Assembly: GCF_014653195.1 (NCBI RefSeq)
Contig: NZ_BNAH01000015.1
Coordinates: 34,890 to 98,889, forward strand
DNA: 64,000 nt
Direction of reading: 5' to 3'
DNA from: Thalassotalea profundi
Lineage (GTDB): Bacteria > Pseudomonadota > Gammaproteobacteria > Enterobacterales > Alteromonadaceae
The notes beneath the pieces are model-generated. The model saw nothing but the letters and a program-made list of their open reading frames with translations, was not told the origin of the DNA and made no database searches. Positions 50,806 through 59,013 of the stretch are shown here, one piece after another. A program made the translations under genes and the position numbers. The number at the start of each line of letters is the position of its first letter. The first letter of the stretch is position 1.

Positions 50806-51702
50806 TTATTTGCTCATTGGTGCTGGTTTATAATCAGTGGGGTTAACTGTTAATTTATGATCAATAAAGGTTATCCCTTCTAGCTCTTCTGAACCTTGAT
50901 ACACAACTCTTAATGTACCTGGCTTTATCGTGTGGTCTTTAAAGCCAATAGCAATTTTTCGTAGATTAACTTCTGGGTAAATCGCGATATTATTTAAAAT
51001 ACCAATTTGTCTTTCTGTAGAACCCCCTAAGTCCGTCCAATATACTTTTACATTACCTACAGTACTGTGTGGACCTGATTTTTTCAGATATAAATTAGCG
51101 CCTAAATGCTGTTTACCTTTCACTTTTTTAGTGAGTAGTTCAATTTTGCTGAATTCAGTATCGACATTCAAACTGCCTTCTCGCACAATAACTGGAATAG
51201 CAAAGGCCAAATTCAAGTAAAGTTTGATGCCTGAGGTATTAGCCGCTGCTCTTGCCTTTTCTTCTTCTCTATCTGGTTGCGCTTCAAATACCAAGTGTGA
51301 ACGATACTCACCTTCAGCTAGATCTTTTGGACGTCTGAGGGCAATTCTAACGTATTGTCTTTCACCAGGAGCTAGTGTTACTTGGCGAGGGCTAAAGCGC
51401 AGCATTTTATCTGCTGTTGGAAAGTCAGCAATTTCTTCCTCTGATTGAAAGTGATAATACTGCCCATCATTAAGTTGTTTCTGTTGGCGCCAAAATATTT
51501 TATATGTTTTAGTTTTGTTGCCAGTATTCACTAAAGACACTTTTGCTGAACGTTCTCTTTGATCAAACTCTATTCGGGTAGGTGTAAGCAATAGGTTAGC
51601 GTATGTCACACTTGTTTGAATAAAGAACAAAAAAGTTACGATTAATATATGTTGTATTTTCTTAAATGATTTATGATTTTTAGCTTTTTGTTTACAAGAC
51701 AT
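50806..51702 (-). CDS. PapD-like periplasmic pilus chaperone
   Basis: 298 residues with a signal peptide (hydrophobic IQHILIVTFLFFIQTSVTYA, cleavage near residue 36). The mature chain has the immunoglobulin-like chaperone pattern: LLLTPTRIEFDQRERSAKVS and LVNTGNKTKTYKIFW at the start, the RFSPRQVTLAPGERQYVRIA G1-type strand with hydrophobic alternation, and the RSHLVFEA turn, followed by a long second domain. It is about 50 residues longer than PapD. It sits between a DUF4402 subunit gene and the usher-like gene, so it probably folds and delivers those subunits. Confidence 0.82.
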   Translation of the reverse strand: MSCKQKAKNHKSFKKIQHILIVTFLFFIQTSVTYANLLLTPTRIEFDQRERSAKVSLVNTGNKTKTYKIFWRQQKQLNDGQYYHFQSEEEIADFPTADKMLRFSPRQVTLAPGERQYVRIALRRPKDLAEGEYRSHLVFEAQPDREEEKARAAANTSGIKLYLNLAFAIPVIVREGSLNVDTEFSKIELLTKKVKGKQHLGANLYLKKSGPHSTVGNVKVYWTDLGGSTERQIGILNNIAIYPEVNLRKIAIGFKDHTIKPGTLRVVYQGSEELEGITFIDHKLTVNPTDYKPAPMSK

Positions 51703-51838
51703 ATAAGTCCCTTTTTATATTTACACAAAAGTCAGTAGTAGTATCTATGATAATAAATTGACACTGTAGAAATGGATAAGCGAATTTTATGCCAATATGC
51801 ATCAAGTAGTTATAAGGGATTATAGTCTTATGAGGCTA

Positions 51839-52315
51839 TCAATAATCAATAACAATTGTCATTCGAGAAAAGTAGATAGCATCTTTATAAAACCCTGTTC
51901 CAGAGGATGTTAGTGTGGCACCGACATTAATCGTAGCTTCTCCCATCAAGTCAGTAGTGACAATTGGTGCAAATGTATGATGTTGGTCGATGGTGAATTG
52001 ACTGGTACTCGGATCGGTTTGTCCTGCCAGCTCTGTGGTGACACTCGGCACTAAAATAGTAATATTAAGCGCAGTATTTGCAGGAAAATCTGATAATAAA
52101 AATTCGGCAGGGTGACCATATTCAATCATAATATAGGCAGGGTCAGCTGTTATATCACCAGCAAATGACATGTGAAGCTTATGCGTGCTATTGTTATCAG
52201 TTAATGCAATTATTCCAAAGCTTAAAGGTTGTTGTTGCGTAATATTACCAGCAGAACATAGAGATGAAGCAATTAAACATATAATGATTAACAATCTAGG
52301 ATAAAATTTTTTCAT
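51839..52315 (-). CDS. DUF4402-domain protein, second subunit of the surface-fibre operon
   Basis: 158 residues with a signal peptide (MKKFYPRLLIIICLIASSLCSA). The mature part begins QQQPLSFGIIALTD and ends AIYFSRMTIVIDY, the start (PLSFG) and end (TVxY) signatures of DUF4402, a beta-sandwich family found in bacterial surface proteins. It is shorter and more diverged than the first subunit, so perhaps a tip, adaptor or minor subunit. Its stop lies 137 bases from the chaperone gene. Confidence 0.75.
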   Translation of the reverse strand: MKKFYPRLLIIICLIASSLCSAGNITQQQPLSFGIIALTDNNSTHKLHMSFAGDITADPAYIMIEYGHPAEFLLSDFPANTALNITILVPSVTTELAGQTDPSTSQFTIDQHHTFAPIVTTDLMGEATINVGATLTSSGTGFYKDAIYFSRMTIVIDY

Positions 52316-52464
52316 GTATGTTTATTCTCATGTATCGTTTTTAACAATTGATCTTTCTATTGTGGTTATATACTGCTTTTTGTGCAAGCGGGATAAATTT
52401 TAAAAATTTATGACTGTTTATTATTATGAACTCTTATTAAATTTTTCTTACTATTCGAAAACAA

Positions 52465-52499
52465 AAAACCACTACTATAATAATTATAGTAGTGGTTTT
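52465..52499 (-). terminator. Strong hairpin between the two DUF4402 genes
   Basis: A 16-bp perfect stem, AAAACCACTACTATAA/TTATAGTAGTGGTTTT (52465-52480 and 52484-52499), with loop TAA and A/T flanks on both sides. On the minus strand, 34 bases after the first subunit's stop, it should terminate most transcripts and let a fraction continue into the rest of the operon. Confidence 0.8.
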
Positions 52500-52532
52500 T
52501 CTATACGTGTATCAACTAGCTAGATAGTTAAA

Positions 52533-53144
52533 TTAATAATCTACTGTCATTGTATATGTACCAGTAAATGTGACATTGTCATATGCTACAGGTGCTGCAG
52601 TACCACCAGCAAGGGAGTTATCAGTACCTAGTGTTGCACCAATGTTAAATACTAGTGTACCTGTCGCGTCTGTATCATAAGTAAATGCAGAGCCAGAAGT
52701 AACAACATCATTAGTGAAAGCTGTAACATCAAATATTTTGCTATCTCCTGCCGATGGATCGCTCAAAGTAAAAGCACTAGGGTTAGTTATCGTTAATACA
52801 GTGTTTGGTGCGGCGCCAGATACTGTAAATTGGCCAGGAGTACCTGCTGATATAGGAACGATACTTGCATTTGTCGCACCACTAAGATCAACAACATCTG
52901 CAGTAACACCATCAGAATCAACTTTTAATGTTGCAAAATCTGAACTGTTTGCACCATCGGCATCAGCAAGAGCTACGATAGTACCAAAACTTAAAGGTGT
53001 TGTTTGTGTTAATGTAAACCCATTCTGTACTGTTACACTCGCCGTACCATTTACTGTTTCTGCTAATACATTACCAGTTAAAGCTAACGTTGAAACAGCA
53101 GCGGTAATAGCTAAAGTGCGAGAGATTTTATTTTTCATAAACAT
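52533..53144 (-). CDS. DUF4402-domain protein, probable major surface-fibre subunit
   Basis: 203 residues with a signal peptide (cleavage near VLAET, about residue 28). The mature chain is nearly free of Cys, His and Arg, rich in Thr, Ala, Ser, Val and Asp, beta-rich, and carries the DUF4402 marks: NGFTLTQTTPLSFGTIVAL at the start and FTGTYTMTVDY at the end. Low-complexity, secreted, pilin-like composition plus the neighbouring chaperone and usher suggest a polymerising subunit. A strong hairpin follows the gene, as expected for an abundant first product. Confidence 0.8.
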   Translation of the reverse strand: MFMKNKISRTLAITAAVSTLALTGNVLAETVNGTASVTVQNGFTLTQTTPLSFGTIVALADADGANSSDFATLKVDSDGVTADVVDLSGATNASIVPISAGTPGQFTVSGAAPNTVLTITNPSAFTLSDPSAGDSKIFDVTAFTNDVVTSGSAFTYDTDATGTLVFNIGATLGTDNSLAGGTAAPVAYDNVTFTGTYTMTVDY

Positions 53145-53653
53145 AGTTTATATTCCTTACTCATATTGTTATTTACCGTTAATACGGCTGTAGTCGTCAA
53201 ACAAGTTCATGTTGGTAAATTAATCATTACTATGTGTAACACTTAATATAACCGACAAAACTCAGTATCGGCACTCTTTTGATTTACTTTAACTTTTTTA
53301 TAAAAAAAGTTAAAAACTTTCAAATTACTTTTTTCTTACATACTTTAGAGGTGCTCAACGTTTATTTTAGTTGTAATATACGTTTTGTGGATGTAACACA
53401 AAGGCAATAATTTACCGTTAACTTGCCATGGTTTTTAAACGTACCAAATTTAAAAAAATAAAAAGCTATAAAAAACATATGTTAAAGTTTGTGGTATCAG
53501 TTTATTTTTCATAAAAACACACCTGTCATTGAGATGTGCAGAAAATATGCCAATACAACTATCATTTTCTCATTGAATTAAATGACAGGTAAAAAGCTGT
53601 TAGTATATAAGTTCAGTGAAGCGAATTTACGTTGTTTTAGGCCGATGCATTAC
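53145..53653. other. Long gene-free upstream region of the DUF4402 operon
   Basis: 509 bases, very AT-rich, with no credible ORF. It holds an 11-base-arm A/T hairpin at about 53290-53312 (TTTAACTTTTTT and its complement), and a pair of 10-base inverted repeats at 53521-53530 and 53581-53590. The operon promoter should lie here on the minus strand; I could not fix one with confidence. Confidence 0.6.
53521..53590. repeat. Ten-base inverted repeats 50 bases apart upstream of the DUF4402 operon
   Basis: ACCTGTCATT at 53521-53530 and its exact complement AATGACAGGT at 53581-53590, with a further GAGA/TCTC pairing inside. They could form a stem-loop RNA, be a pair of binding sites, or mark a small invertible or mobile segment. 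Confidence 0.5.
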
Positions 53654-54427
53654 TTATTCGATTTTGCTACCAGTTAATTGATTCACTAAACAACTTTGAT
53701 GCTGTTTACTGAGTTTAGCACATAAAGTTTTTGCTACTGTTTTATCACTGTAAGGTCCAACTTTTAAGCGGTAAAGTGTTCTACCCTTATCCGTTAAAAC
53801 TGATTCAGAATACGCTGATTTTTCACTAAATAAGTTAGCATGTGTTATTTTAAAGGCAGTCCATTCTTTTTTTACTGTATTGAATGTGCTAAAGGAACCA
53901 AGTTGTATTGCATATTGCATCGGCATAACAGCGACTATTTCATCTGTAGATTCAGTATTAACGGCATTTTCTTGTTCATCAATACTATGTTTAATAGTGG
54001 TTGACGGGGAAGTGGGCGTTGATGCTTCTGAAAATGTTGTAGGTTGCTCAGGTTTAGCGGGTAAATTATTTTGCTTTTGGCTTATGCCCGATGATTTATG
54101 TATGCTCATGTCTTGTTGTTTGCTAATCCCCGGGCCAGTACTTTTAGCCACAACTTCATTATTTAAGTTTTTTTCATTGTAAATTGATTGTTCGGTTGCG
54201 TCGGAAAGTTCTTCAAGTTCAGTAATTAATTGTTGAAGGCTTTTACTCATTTTAATTAATTCATTTATTTCAGGCTTTATTTGTTCCCATTCTAGGATAT
54301 GTTCTTTTAGTATTTGTTCATCTGTATTTTGCTCTTCACCAAATACAAAATCTGAAGTAGTGCTACAAGAGGAAATGAAAAAAATACAAATCAATAAAAA
54401 AGGATAGATTTTTATTGTTTTAATCAT
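53654..54427 (-). CDS. SPOR-domain lipoprotein
   Basis: 257 residues from the ATG at 54427, which starts a lipoprotein signal peptide (lipobox FFISSC, C21); an in-frame start 28 codons earlier would bury it. A short coiled coil (about 40-75, LIKMSKSLQQLITELEELSD) and a polar Ser/Thr/Pro/Gln-rich linker lead to a C-terminal SPOR domain (about 190-255: YAIQLGSFSTFNTVKKEW, then GRTLYRLKVGPYSDKTVAKT) with two Cys. SPOR domains bind glycan strands lacking stem peptides, mostly at division sites. It is read in the same direction as the DUF4402 operon but separated by 509 bases. Confidence 0.8.
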   Translation of the reverse strand: MIKTIKIYPFLLICIFFISSCSTTSDFVFGEEQNTDEQILKEHILEWEQIKPEINELIKMSKSLQQLITELEELSDATEQSIYNEKNLNNEVVAKSTGPGISKQQDMSIHKSSGISQKQNNLPAKPEQPTTFSEASTPTSPSTTIKHSIDEQENAVNTESTDEIVAVMPMQYAIQLGSFSTFNTVKKEWTAFKITHANLFSEKSAYSESVLTDKGRTLYRLKVGPYSDKTVAKTLCAKLSKQHQSCLVNQLTGSKIE

Positions 54428-54594
54428 ACGGTGGTATACCTTTATAATTTTGCGATAGCAATCAATGTTATCATCTTCGCTAAAATTTAATGTTTTAGGT
54501 GAATATATCAATCTGTTTTAGTTAAAACTATTTCGCTTCATTAGTCTATTGTTTATTTATGATAGTGCTACGCTGATATTAAAAATAATCATTG

Positions 54595-55560
54595 TCATTG
54601 GCCACTTACCAACACTTTCACGTTAATGCCACTCTGTGATAATGCGGAATTTTCAGGTAAGGGTGTATCACCTGCTAATAAATAAATAACTTTCTTTCCA
54701 TTCTCGGCAAGTTCAATAGCGTGTTGAAAGTTAATAAGAACTGTTGAAGCAATACTTTGTGGAAATTTATCTGCGTCTCGACGAACGTACTCTATTAATT
54801 GTTCGTTGACCTCATTGTCATAAAATACAGCATCAGCAAATTGCATTTCTCTATGTGCTGCTAAGGTTAAATTATCAGGGTTACCTAGCAAGGTATGAAT
54901 AAAAACAATTTCACCAGCGGGTGCTGTAATGCCTTTTTTTAAACTCGTTATTAATAGTTTTTCTGCAGATTCAATTTCACCAGATAAGACTTTATTACCT
55001 ATTGAACCTCGCAATGTTTCTTCCCAAAAAGTACGACGATTACGTAAGCCTTTTACTCTAGCCTTTACATGGTCTCGAAATTTAAATGAAAACTCTGCGA
55101 GCTTTCCGTAACCCGCGGGTAACATTTTTTCTATTTGCTCACGTAACATTCGTAATAAAATAGGGGCACTACCTGAACTAGACATCGCTACAATTATAGG
55201 CGCTCTATCGATTATTGCTGGGGTGATATAACGACATAATTCGGGTTGATCAACAACATTGACTAATATGTTTGCTTGATGGGCTTCTTTTGCCGCCTCA
55301 GCATTTATATGCTCTTTATCTGTAGCGGCAATAACCAAGTTATAGTGCGTTAATATAGCTGGCTGATAATTATAATTTAACCACTTTAATTGATTGCTTT
55401 TTATCAACCGGTCTACACTATCATTAACTTCTTCAGACATAACAGTAATTATGTTTGTGGTTTTTAATAGTAATTCGATTTTACGTGCAGCAACTTCACC
55501 ACCACCAATAACTAATGCGTTGATATGAGCTGAGTCTAAAAAAATAGGAAAGTATTTCAT
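54595..55560 (-). CDS. Siroheme synthase-like protein: precorrin-2 dehydrogenase domain with degenerate methyltransferase half
   Basis: 321 residues. The N-terminal half is a CysG(B)-type NAD-binding domain (precorrin-2 dehydrogenase/ferrochelatase): LVIGGGEVAARKIELLL (about 15-31), AATDKEHINAEA and MSSSGSAPILLRMLREQIE. The second half (about 215-321) resembles uroporphyrinogen III methyltransferase but is short and worn: GEIVFIHTLLGNPDNLTL in place of a GAGPGDxxLLTL loop, and VIYLLAGDTPL in place of VRLKGGDPF. It therefore probably does dehydrogenation/chelation but not methylation. E. coli CysG is 457 residues. Confidence 0.8.
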   Translation of the reverse strand: MKYFPIFLDSAHINALVIGGGEVAARKIELLLKTTNIITVMSEEVNDSVDRLIKSNQLKWLNYNYQPAILTHYNLVIAATDKEHINAEAAKEAHQANILVNVVDQPELCRYITPAIIDRAPIIVAMSSSGSAPILLRMLREQIEKMLPAGYGKLAEFSFKFRDHVKARVKGLRNRRTFWEETLRGSIGNKVLSGEIESAEKLLITSLKKGITAPAGEIVFIHTLLGNPDNLTLAAHREMQFADAVFYDNEVNEQLIEYVRRDADKFPQSIASTVLINFQHAIELAENGKKVIYLLAGDTPLPENSALSQSGINVKVLVSGQ

Positions 55561-55577
55561 TTTGATCTTTTAGTAAG

Positions 55578-56333
55578 TTAAGGCGCAGTCAGATGCCATC
55601 TATCGAGTGTTTTTTGATAACGTCCATTTTCAACAATACGTATGAAGGCTGCTTTTAGTTTATTTACAATAGCGTCATCGGTATTTTTACTAGCAGCAAG
55701 ATATAAGTCGGTATCAAAATCGGGTATTTGGTATACCATGGTTAATTTATTTGTATCTAGTCCAATAATGTTAACTTCATATTGCCACACGATGCTATTA
55801 GTAAATGCTAAGTCGACACGACCATTAAATAACATTTGCCATAAGGTAGGGTACTTGCTAGTAACATATAAGTTTTTATCGTGAATAAATCCTTTATCGA
55901 TTAAATAGCTTTCGGCTAAGTCATCTCTAACTGAGCCTATACTGTATTGCTTGGCATCATTTAATTTATTTATTTTGATGTCTGTACGGCTTTTTAGCGC
56001 GGCAAAGTACGATTTAATGGTATATAAATGCGCAATCCATTTGAATTTTTCTTCGCGCTCTTTACTACGTAACATTGAAAAAATTAATGTGTTGGGCTCA
56101 TTTAATGCGAGCGAGTAACTTCTTGCCCATGGAAAGAGCTCTATTGGCGTTTCTATGTCTGCTTCTTGGAGTATTAATTTTACTAAGTCGACTAAAACAC
56201 CCTTTGGAGGTAATTCACCATTGTCGATCTGAAAAGGAGGAAGGTCTTCAGTGACAACACGAATCTTATTATCAAAAGCCAATACTGACATACTGCATAG
56301 ATATAAATATAAAAACGCTACTAAAATGCGCAT
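55578..56333 (-). CDS. Periplasmic solute-binding protein, family 3 (amino-acid type)
   Basis: 251 residues with a signal peptide (MRILVAFLYLYLCSMSVLA, about residue 19). The SBP_bac_3 pattern is clear: IRVVTEDLPPFQIDNGELPP, GVLVDLVKLILQEA, a hinge with IGSVRDDLAESYLIDKGF and NGRVDLAFTN, and a C-terminal NGRYQKTLDRW. No ABC permease or ATPase gene is nearby, so it may be an orphan receptor for a distant transporter or a signalling protein. It starts 18 bases before the siroheme-like gene and is probably cotranscribed with it. Confidence 0.82.
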   Translation of the reverse strand: MRILVAFLYLYLCSMSVLAFDNKIRVVTEDLPPFQIDNGELPPKGVLVDLVKLILQEADIETPIELFPWARSYSLALNEPNTLIFSMLRSKEREEKFKWIAHLYTIKSYFAALKSRTDIKINKLNDAKQYSIGSVRDDLAESYLIDKGFIHDKNLYVTSKYPTLWQMLFNGRVDLAFTNSIVWQYEVNIIGLDTNKLTMVYQIPDFDTDLYLAASKNTDDAIVNKLKAAFIRIVENGRYQKTLDRWHLTAP

Positions 56334-56483
56334 TAAACTCTCTGCTTATGATTATATTAATTAGCATCATCACGTTTAAAAAAATAAATATCAACGAATT
56401 TTTAAGGTAAATGTTAGATCCTGTACCTACTATTAATAAGCAATGGTAAACTTACCAGAAGTCTAATGATATGAGATCGCTAA

Positions 56484-57365
56484 ATGCCTTGGATACAATT
56501 AAGAATAAGTGCTGACGAAGAAACCGCGGAAAAATATAGTGATTGGCTTATGGCTTGTGGTTCTCAAGCCGTCACTTTCATTGATGCCAAAGATACGCCT
56601 ATTTATGAACCTTTACCCGGTGACGAAGTGGTTTACTGGCATAATACAGTTGTTATGGGATTATATGATGCTAGTCATGATATGGATAAAGTAATTGCTT
56701 ACTTACAAGAGATTCATCCAGATAAAAAAGATATGCAGTATAAACTTGAACAACTTGAAGATAAAGATTGGGAGCGCGAATGGATGGATAATTTTCATCC
56801 TATGAAATTTGGTGAGCGCTTGTGGATTTGTCCTAGCTGGCGTGATGTACCCGATCCTGAGGCAGTAAATGTAATGTTAGACCCTGGACTAGCATTTGGT
56901 ACGGGGACGCATCCGACAACCGCATTATGTTTAACTTGGTTAGATGGTTTAAATTTGAAAGGTAAAACCGTAGTCGATTTTGGTTGTGGCTCAGGTATAT
57001 TATCTTTAGCAGCATTAAAACTTGGAGCTGAAAAGGTCATTGGCATTGATATCGACCCTCAAGCCTTACAAGCAAGCTTAGAAAACGCTAAGCGTAATGG
57101 CGTAGAAGAGCGATTAGCATTGTATCTACCAGCCGAACAACCAAAAATAAAAGCGGATATTGTTGTTGCGAATATTTTGGCCGGTCCGCTCAGAGAATTA
57201 GCGCCTGTTATTATTGAATTTGTTGGTGAAAAAGGTTTACTTGCTTTATCAGGAGTTTTAGAAAATCAAGCCAAAGAATTACAAATACAGTATGGACAGT
57301 GGTGCGATATGGATGAAATTGCAGTTCAAGAAGAGTGGGTGCGTTTATCGGGTACTCGAAAATAA
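56484..57365 (+). CDS. prmA: Ribosomal protein L11 methyltransferase
   Basis: PrmA trimethylates ribosomal protein L11. 293 residues: an N-terminal L11-binding domain (PWIQLRISADEETAEKYSDW), then a SAM-methyltransferase domain with DPGLAFGTGTHPTT, the motif I VVDFGCGSGILSLAALKLGA and the N-I-L-A post-motif VVANILAGPL. The arrangement prmA-dusB-fis is conserved in gammaproteobacteria. It is divergent from the solute-binding protein gene. Confidence 0.96.
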   Translation: MPWIQLRISADEETAEKYSDWLMACGSQAVTFIDAKDTPIYEPLPGDEVVYWHNTVVMGLYDASHDMDKVIAYLQEIHPDKKDMQYKLEQLEDKDWEREWMDNFHPMKFGERLWICPSWRDVPDPEAVNVMLDPGLAFGTGTHPTTALCLTWLDGLNLKGKTVVDFGCGSGILSLAALKLGAEKVIGIDIDPQALQASLENAKRNGVEERLALYLPAEQPKIKADIVVANILAGPLRELAPVIIEFVGEKGLLALSGVLENQAKELQIQYGQWCDMDEIAVQEEWVRLSGTRK

Positions 57366-57383
57366 TAATAAACACATAAATAT

Positions 57384-57422
57384 TGTGCAGATTTTAACAC
57401 TTGTTTGGTTAAAATCTGCACA
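57384..57422 (+). other. Long perfect stem-loop between prmA and dusB
   Basis: A 15-bp perfect stem, TGTGCAGATTTTAAC/GTTAAAATCTGCACA (57384-57398 and 57408-57422), with a 9-base loop, 19 bases after the prmA stop. There is no T-run; probably a terminator or mRNA-stability element. Confidence 0.55.
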
Positions 57423-57490
57423 CATCAATAGTTTGCAAAATGTCAATATCAAAATGATGAAAAAAAGCATCATTTGTTCAATTTATATTC

Positions 57491-57527
57491 TTTTCAATTC
57501 AAATAAAAACGCGTAAACTTAGCGCCC
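57491..57527 (+). promoter_or_regulatory. dusB-fis promoter with a stringent-type discriminator
   Basis: TTTTCA (57491-57496), 17-base spacer, TAAACT (57514-57519), then TAGCGCCC. The GC-rich discriminator is the feature that makes the E. coli fis promoter growth-rate and ppGpp controlled. Confidence 0.6.
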
Positions 57528-57555
57528 TTTTGACAGGTAGCTCAAAAAACCAGCA

Positions 57556-58521
57556 ATGAAAATAGGTTCATATTCATTAGCCAATAAGGCTATGTTGGCG
57601 CCGATGGCGGGTATTACTGATCAACCATTTCGAGAACTCTGTTGTCGATTGGGAGCTGGATTAGCTGTATCTGAAATGGTGTTAGCAAATCCTAAGGTAT
57701 GGAATACTGATAAGTCGTTGCACCGGACACGCCATAGCGAGCTTGCGGGCATACGTTCGGTTCAAATTGCGGGTTCAGATCCACAAGAGTTGGCGTTTGC
57801 AGCAAAAGTTAATGTTAATGATGGAGCTCAAATTATTGATATTAATATGGGCTGCCCGGCGAAAAAGGTAAATAAGAAACTAGCAGGTTCTGCGTTACTA
57901 AAGGAACCATTACTAGTGGAGCAGATTGTAAAGTCTGTAGTTGATGCTGTATCAGTACCAGTCACATTGAAAATTCGTACTGGTTGGTGTGAAAACACCC
58001 GCAATGGTATAGAAATAGCAAAAATTGCTGAACATAATGGTATTCAATCATTAGTAGTTCATGGGCGTACACGTAACGACTTTTATAAAGGCGATGCGGA
58101 ATACGATACCATTAAAGCAATTAAACAGGCTATTTCTATTCCTGTGGTTGCTAATGGTGACATTACTAGCCCTGAAAAAGCACAACATGTACTTGAATAT
58201 ACCGGGGCTGATGCATTTATGATTGGTCGTGGTGCTCAAGGGCAACCATGGATTTTTCGAGAAATTAATCATTTCTTGGAAACAGGGCAACATTTGTCGC
58301 CACCTTCTCTGGAAGAGAAGCGTTCAATAATTATTGAACATGTAAAGGAATTACATAATTTTTATGGTGATTTTATGGGCTTAAGATTTGCTCGTAAACA
58401 CGTATCTTGGTACATGCAATTGCTTGAACCAGATAAAAAGTTTCGTTCTATTTTTAATGCACTAGAGTCAACAGAAGACCAATTAGTCGCATTAACTAGG
58501 TATTTTGATAATTTAACTTAA
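57556..58521 (+). CDS. dusB: tRNA-dihydrouridine synthase B
   Basis: DusB reduces uridine to dihydrouridine in the tRNA D-loop, with FMN and NADPH. 321 residues, a TIM barrel starting IGSYSLANKAMLAPMAGITD; the catalytic Cys is in INMGCPAKKVNKKLAGSALL, with FMN-phosphate motifs GDITSPE and IGRGAQGQPWIF. It is cotranscribed with fis, 17 bases downstream, as in E. coli. Confidence 0.96.
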   Translation: MKIGSYSLANKAMLAPMAGITDQPFRELCCRLGAGLAVSEMVLANPKVWNTDKSLHRTRHSELAGIRSVQIAGSDPQELAFAAKVNVNDGAQIIDINMGCPAKKVNKKLAGSALLKEPLLVEQIVKSVVDAVSVPVTLKIRTGWCENTRNGIEIAKIAEHNGIQSLVVHGRTRNDFYKGDAEYDTIKAIKQAISIPVVANGDITSPEKAQHVLEYTGADAFMIGRGAQGQPWIFREINHFLETGQHLSPPSLEEKRSIIIEHVKELHNFYGDFMGLRFARKHVSWYMQLLEPDKKFRSIFNALESTEDQLVALTRYFDNLT

Positions 58522-58538
58522 GAAAGAGTCTGAACTAT

Positions 58539-58826
58539 ATGTTTGAACAAAATATTTCATCTCCATTTGTTACTGGTAATTTGCAAGCTCAAACTGAGGC
58601 TTCACCATTACGTACTCAAGCCAAAATTGCTATTAGCAACTACTTATCACAATTAAACGGTAATGATGTAGATGATATGTACGACCTTGTACTTTCTGAA
58701 ATTGAAGCGCCAATGCTTGAAGAAGTAATGAAGTATACACGAGGAAATCAAACTCGTGCTGCTAATTTACTAGGCATTAACCGTGGTACTTTACGTAAGA
58801 AATTAAAGAAATACGGTATGAACTAA
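58539..58826 (+). CDS. fis: DNA-binding protein Fis
   Basis: 95 residues, with FEQNISSPF at the start and the C-terminal helix-turn-helix YTRGNQTRAANLLGINRGTL followed by RKKLKKYGMN identical to that of E. coli Fis. Fis bends DNA, activates rRNA and tRNA promoters and organises the nucleoid. It is the second gene of the dusB-fis operon, followed by a strong terminator. The window's right end carries an rRNA-type promoter, a natural Fis target. Confidence 0.97.
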   Translation: MFEQNISSPFVTGNLQAQTEASPLRTQAKIAISNYLSQLNGNDVDDMYDLVLSEIEAPMLEEVMKYTRGNQTRAANLLGINRGTLRKKLKKYGMN

Positions 58827-58851
58827 AATTTAGCAGGTATATGCCTGCGAT

Positions 58852-58877
58852 AAAAAAGCACCCTAGGGTGCTTTTTT
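58852..58877. terminator. Terminator after fis
   Basis: AAAAAAGCACCC/GGGTGCTTTTTT (58852-58863 and 58866-58877) with a TA centre; in practice a GCAC/GTGC stem between an A-run and T6. A second small GCAGG/CCTGC hairpin (58833-58848) lies just before it. Confidence 0.9.
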
Positions 58878-59013
58878 ACGTATTAAGGTATTACTTGTTA
58901 GTGTCTGTAAAAGTTTTCACCTAAGGTTAGGTGAAGCCATTAGGATGTTTCTTGCCAAGGATAAGTGTCAAAGGCCAGACAACACGAATCAATTTAAAGG
59001 TAATCAAAAAACA

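Noticed and set aside
52714..53193. A 159-residue open frame on the plus strand across the major DUF4402 gene
   Set aside because: It is antisense to a well-supported secreted protein, lacks a ribosome-binding site and recognisable motifs, and arises from the low-complexity Thr/Ala/Ser codons of the real gene.
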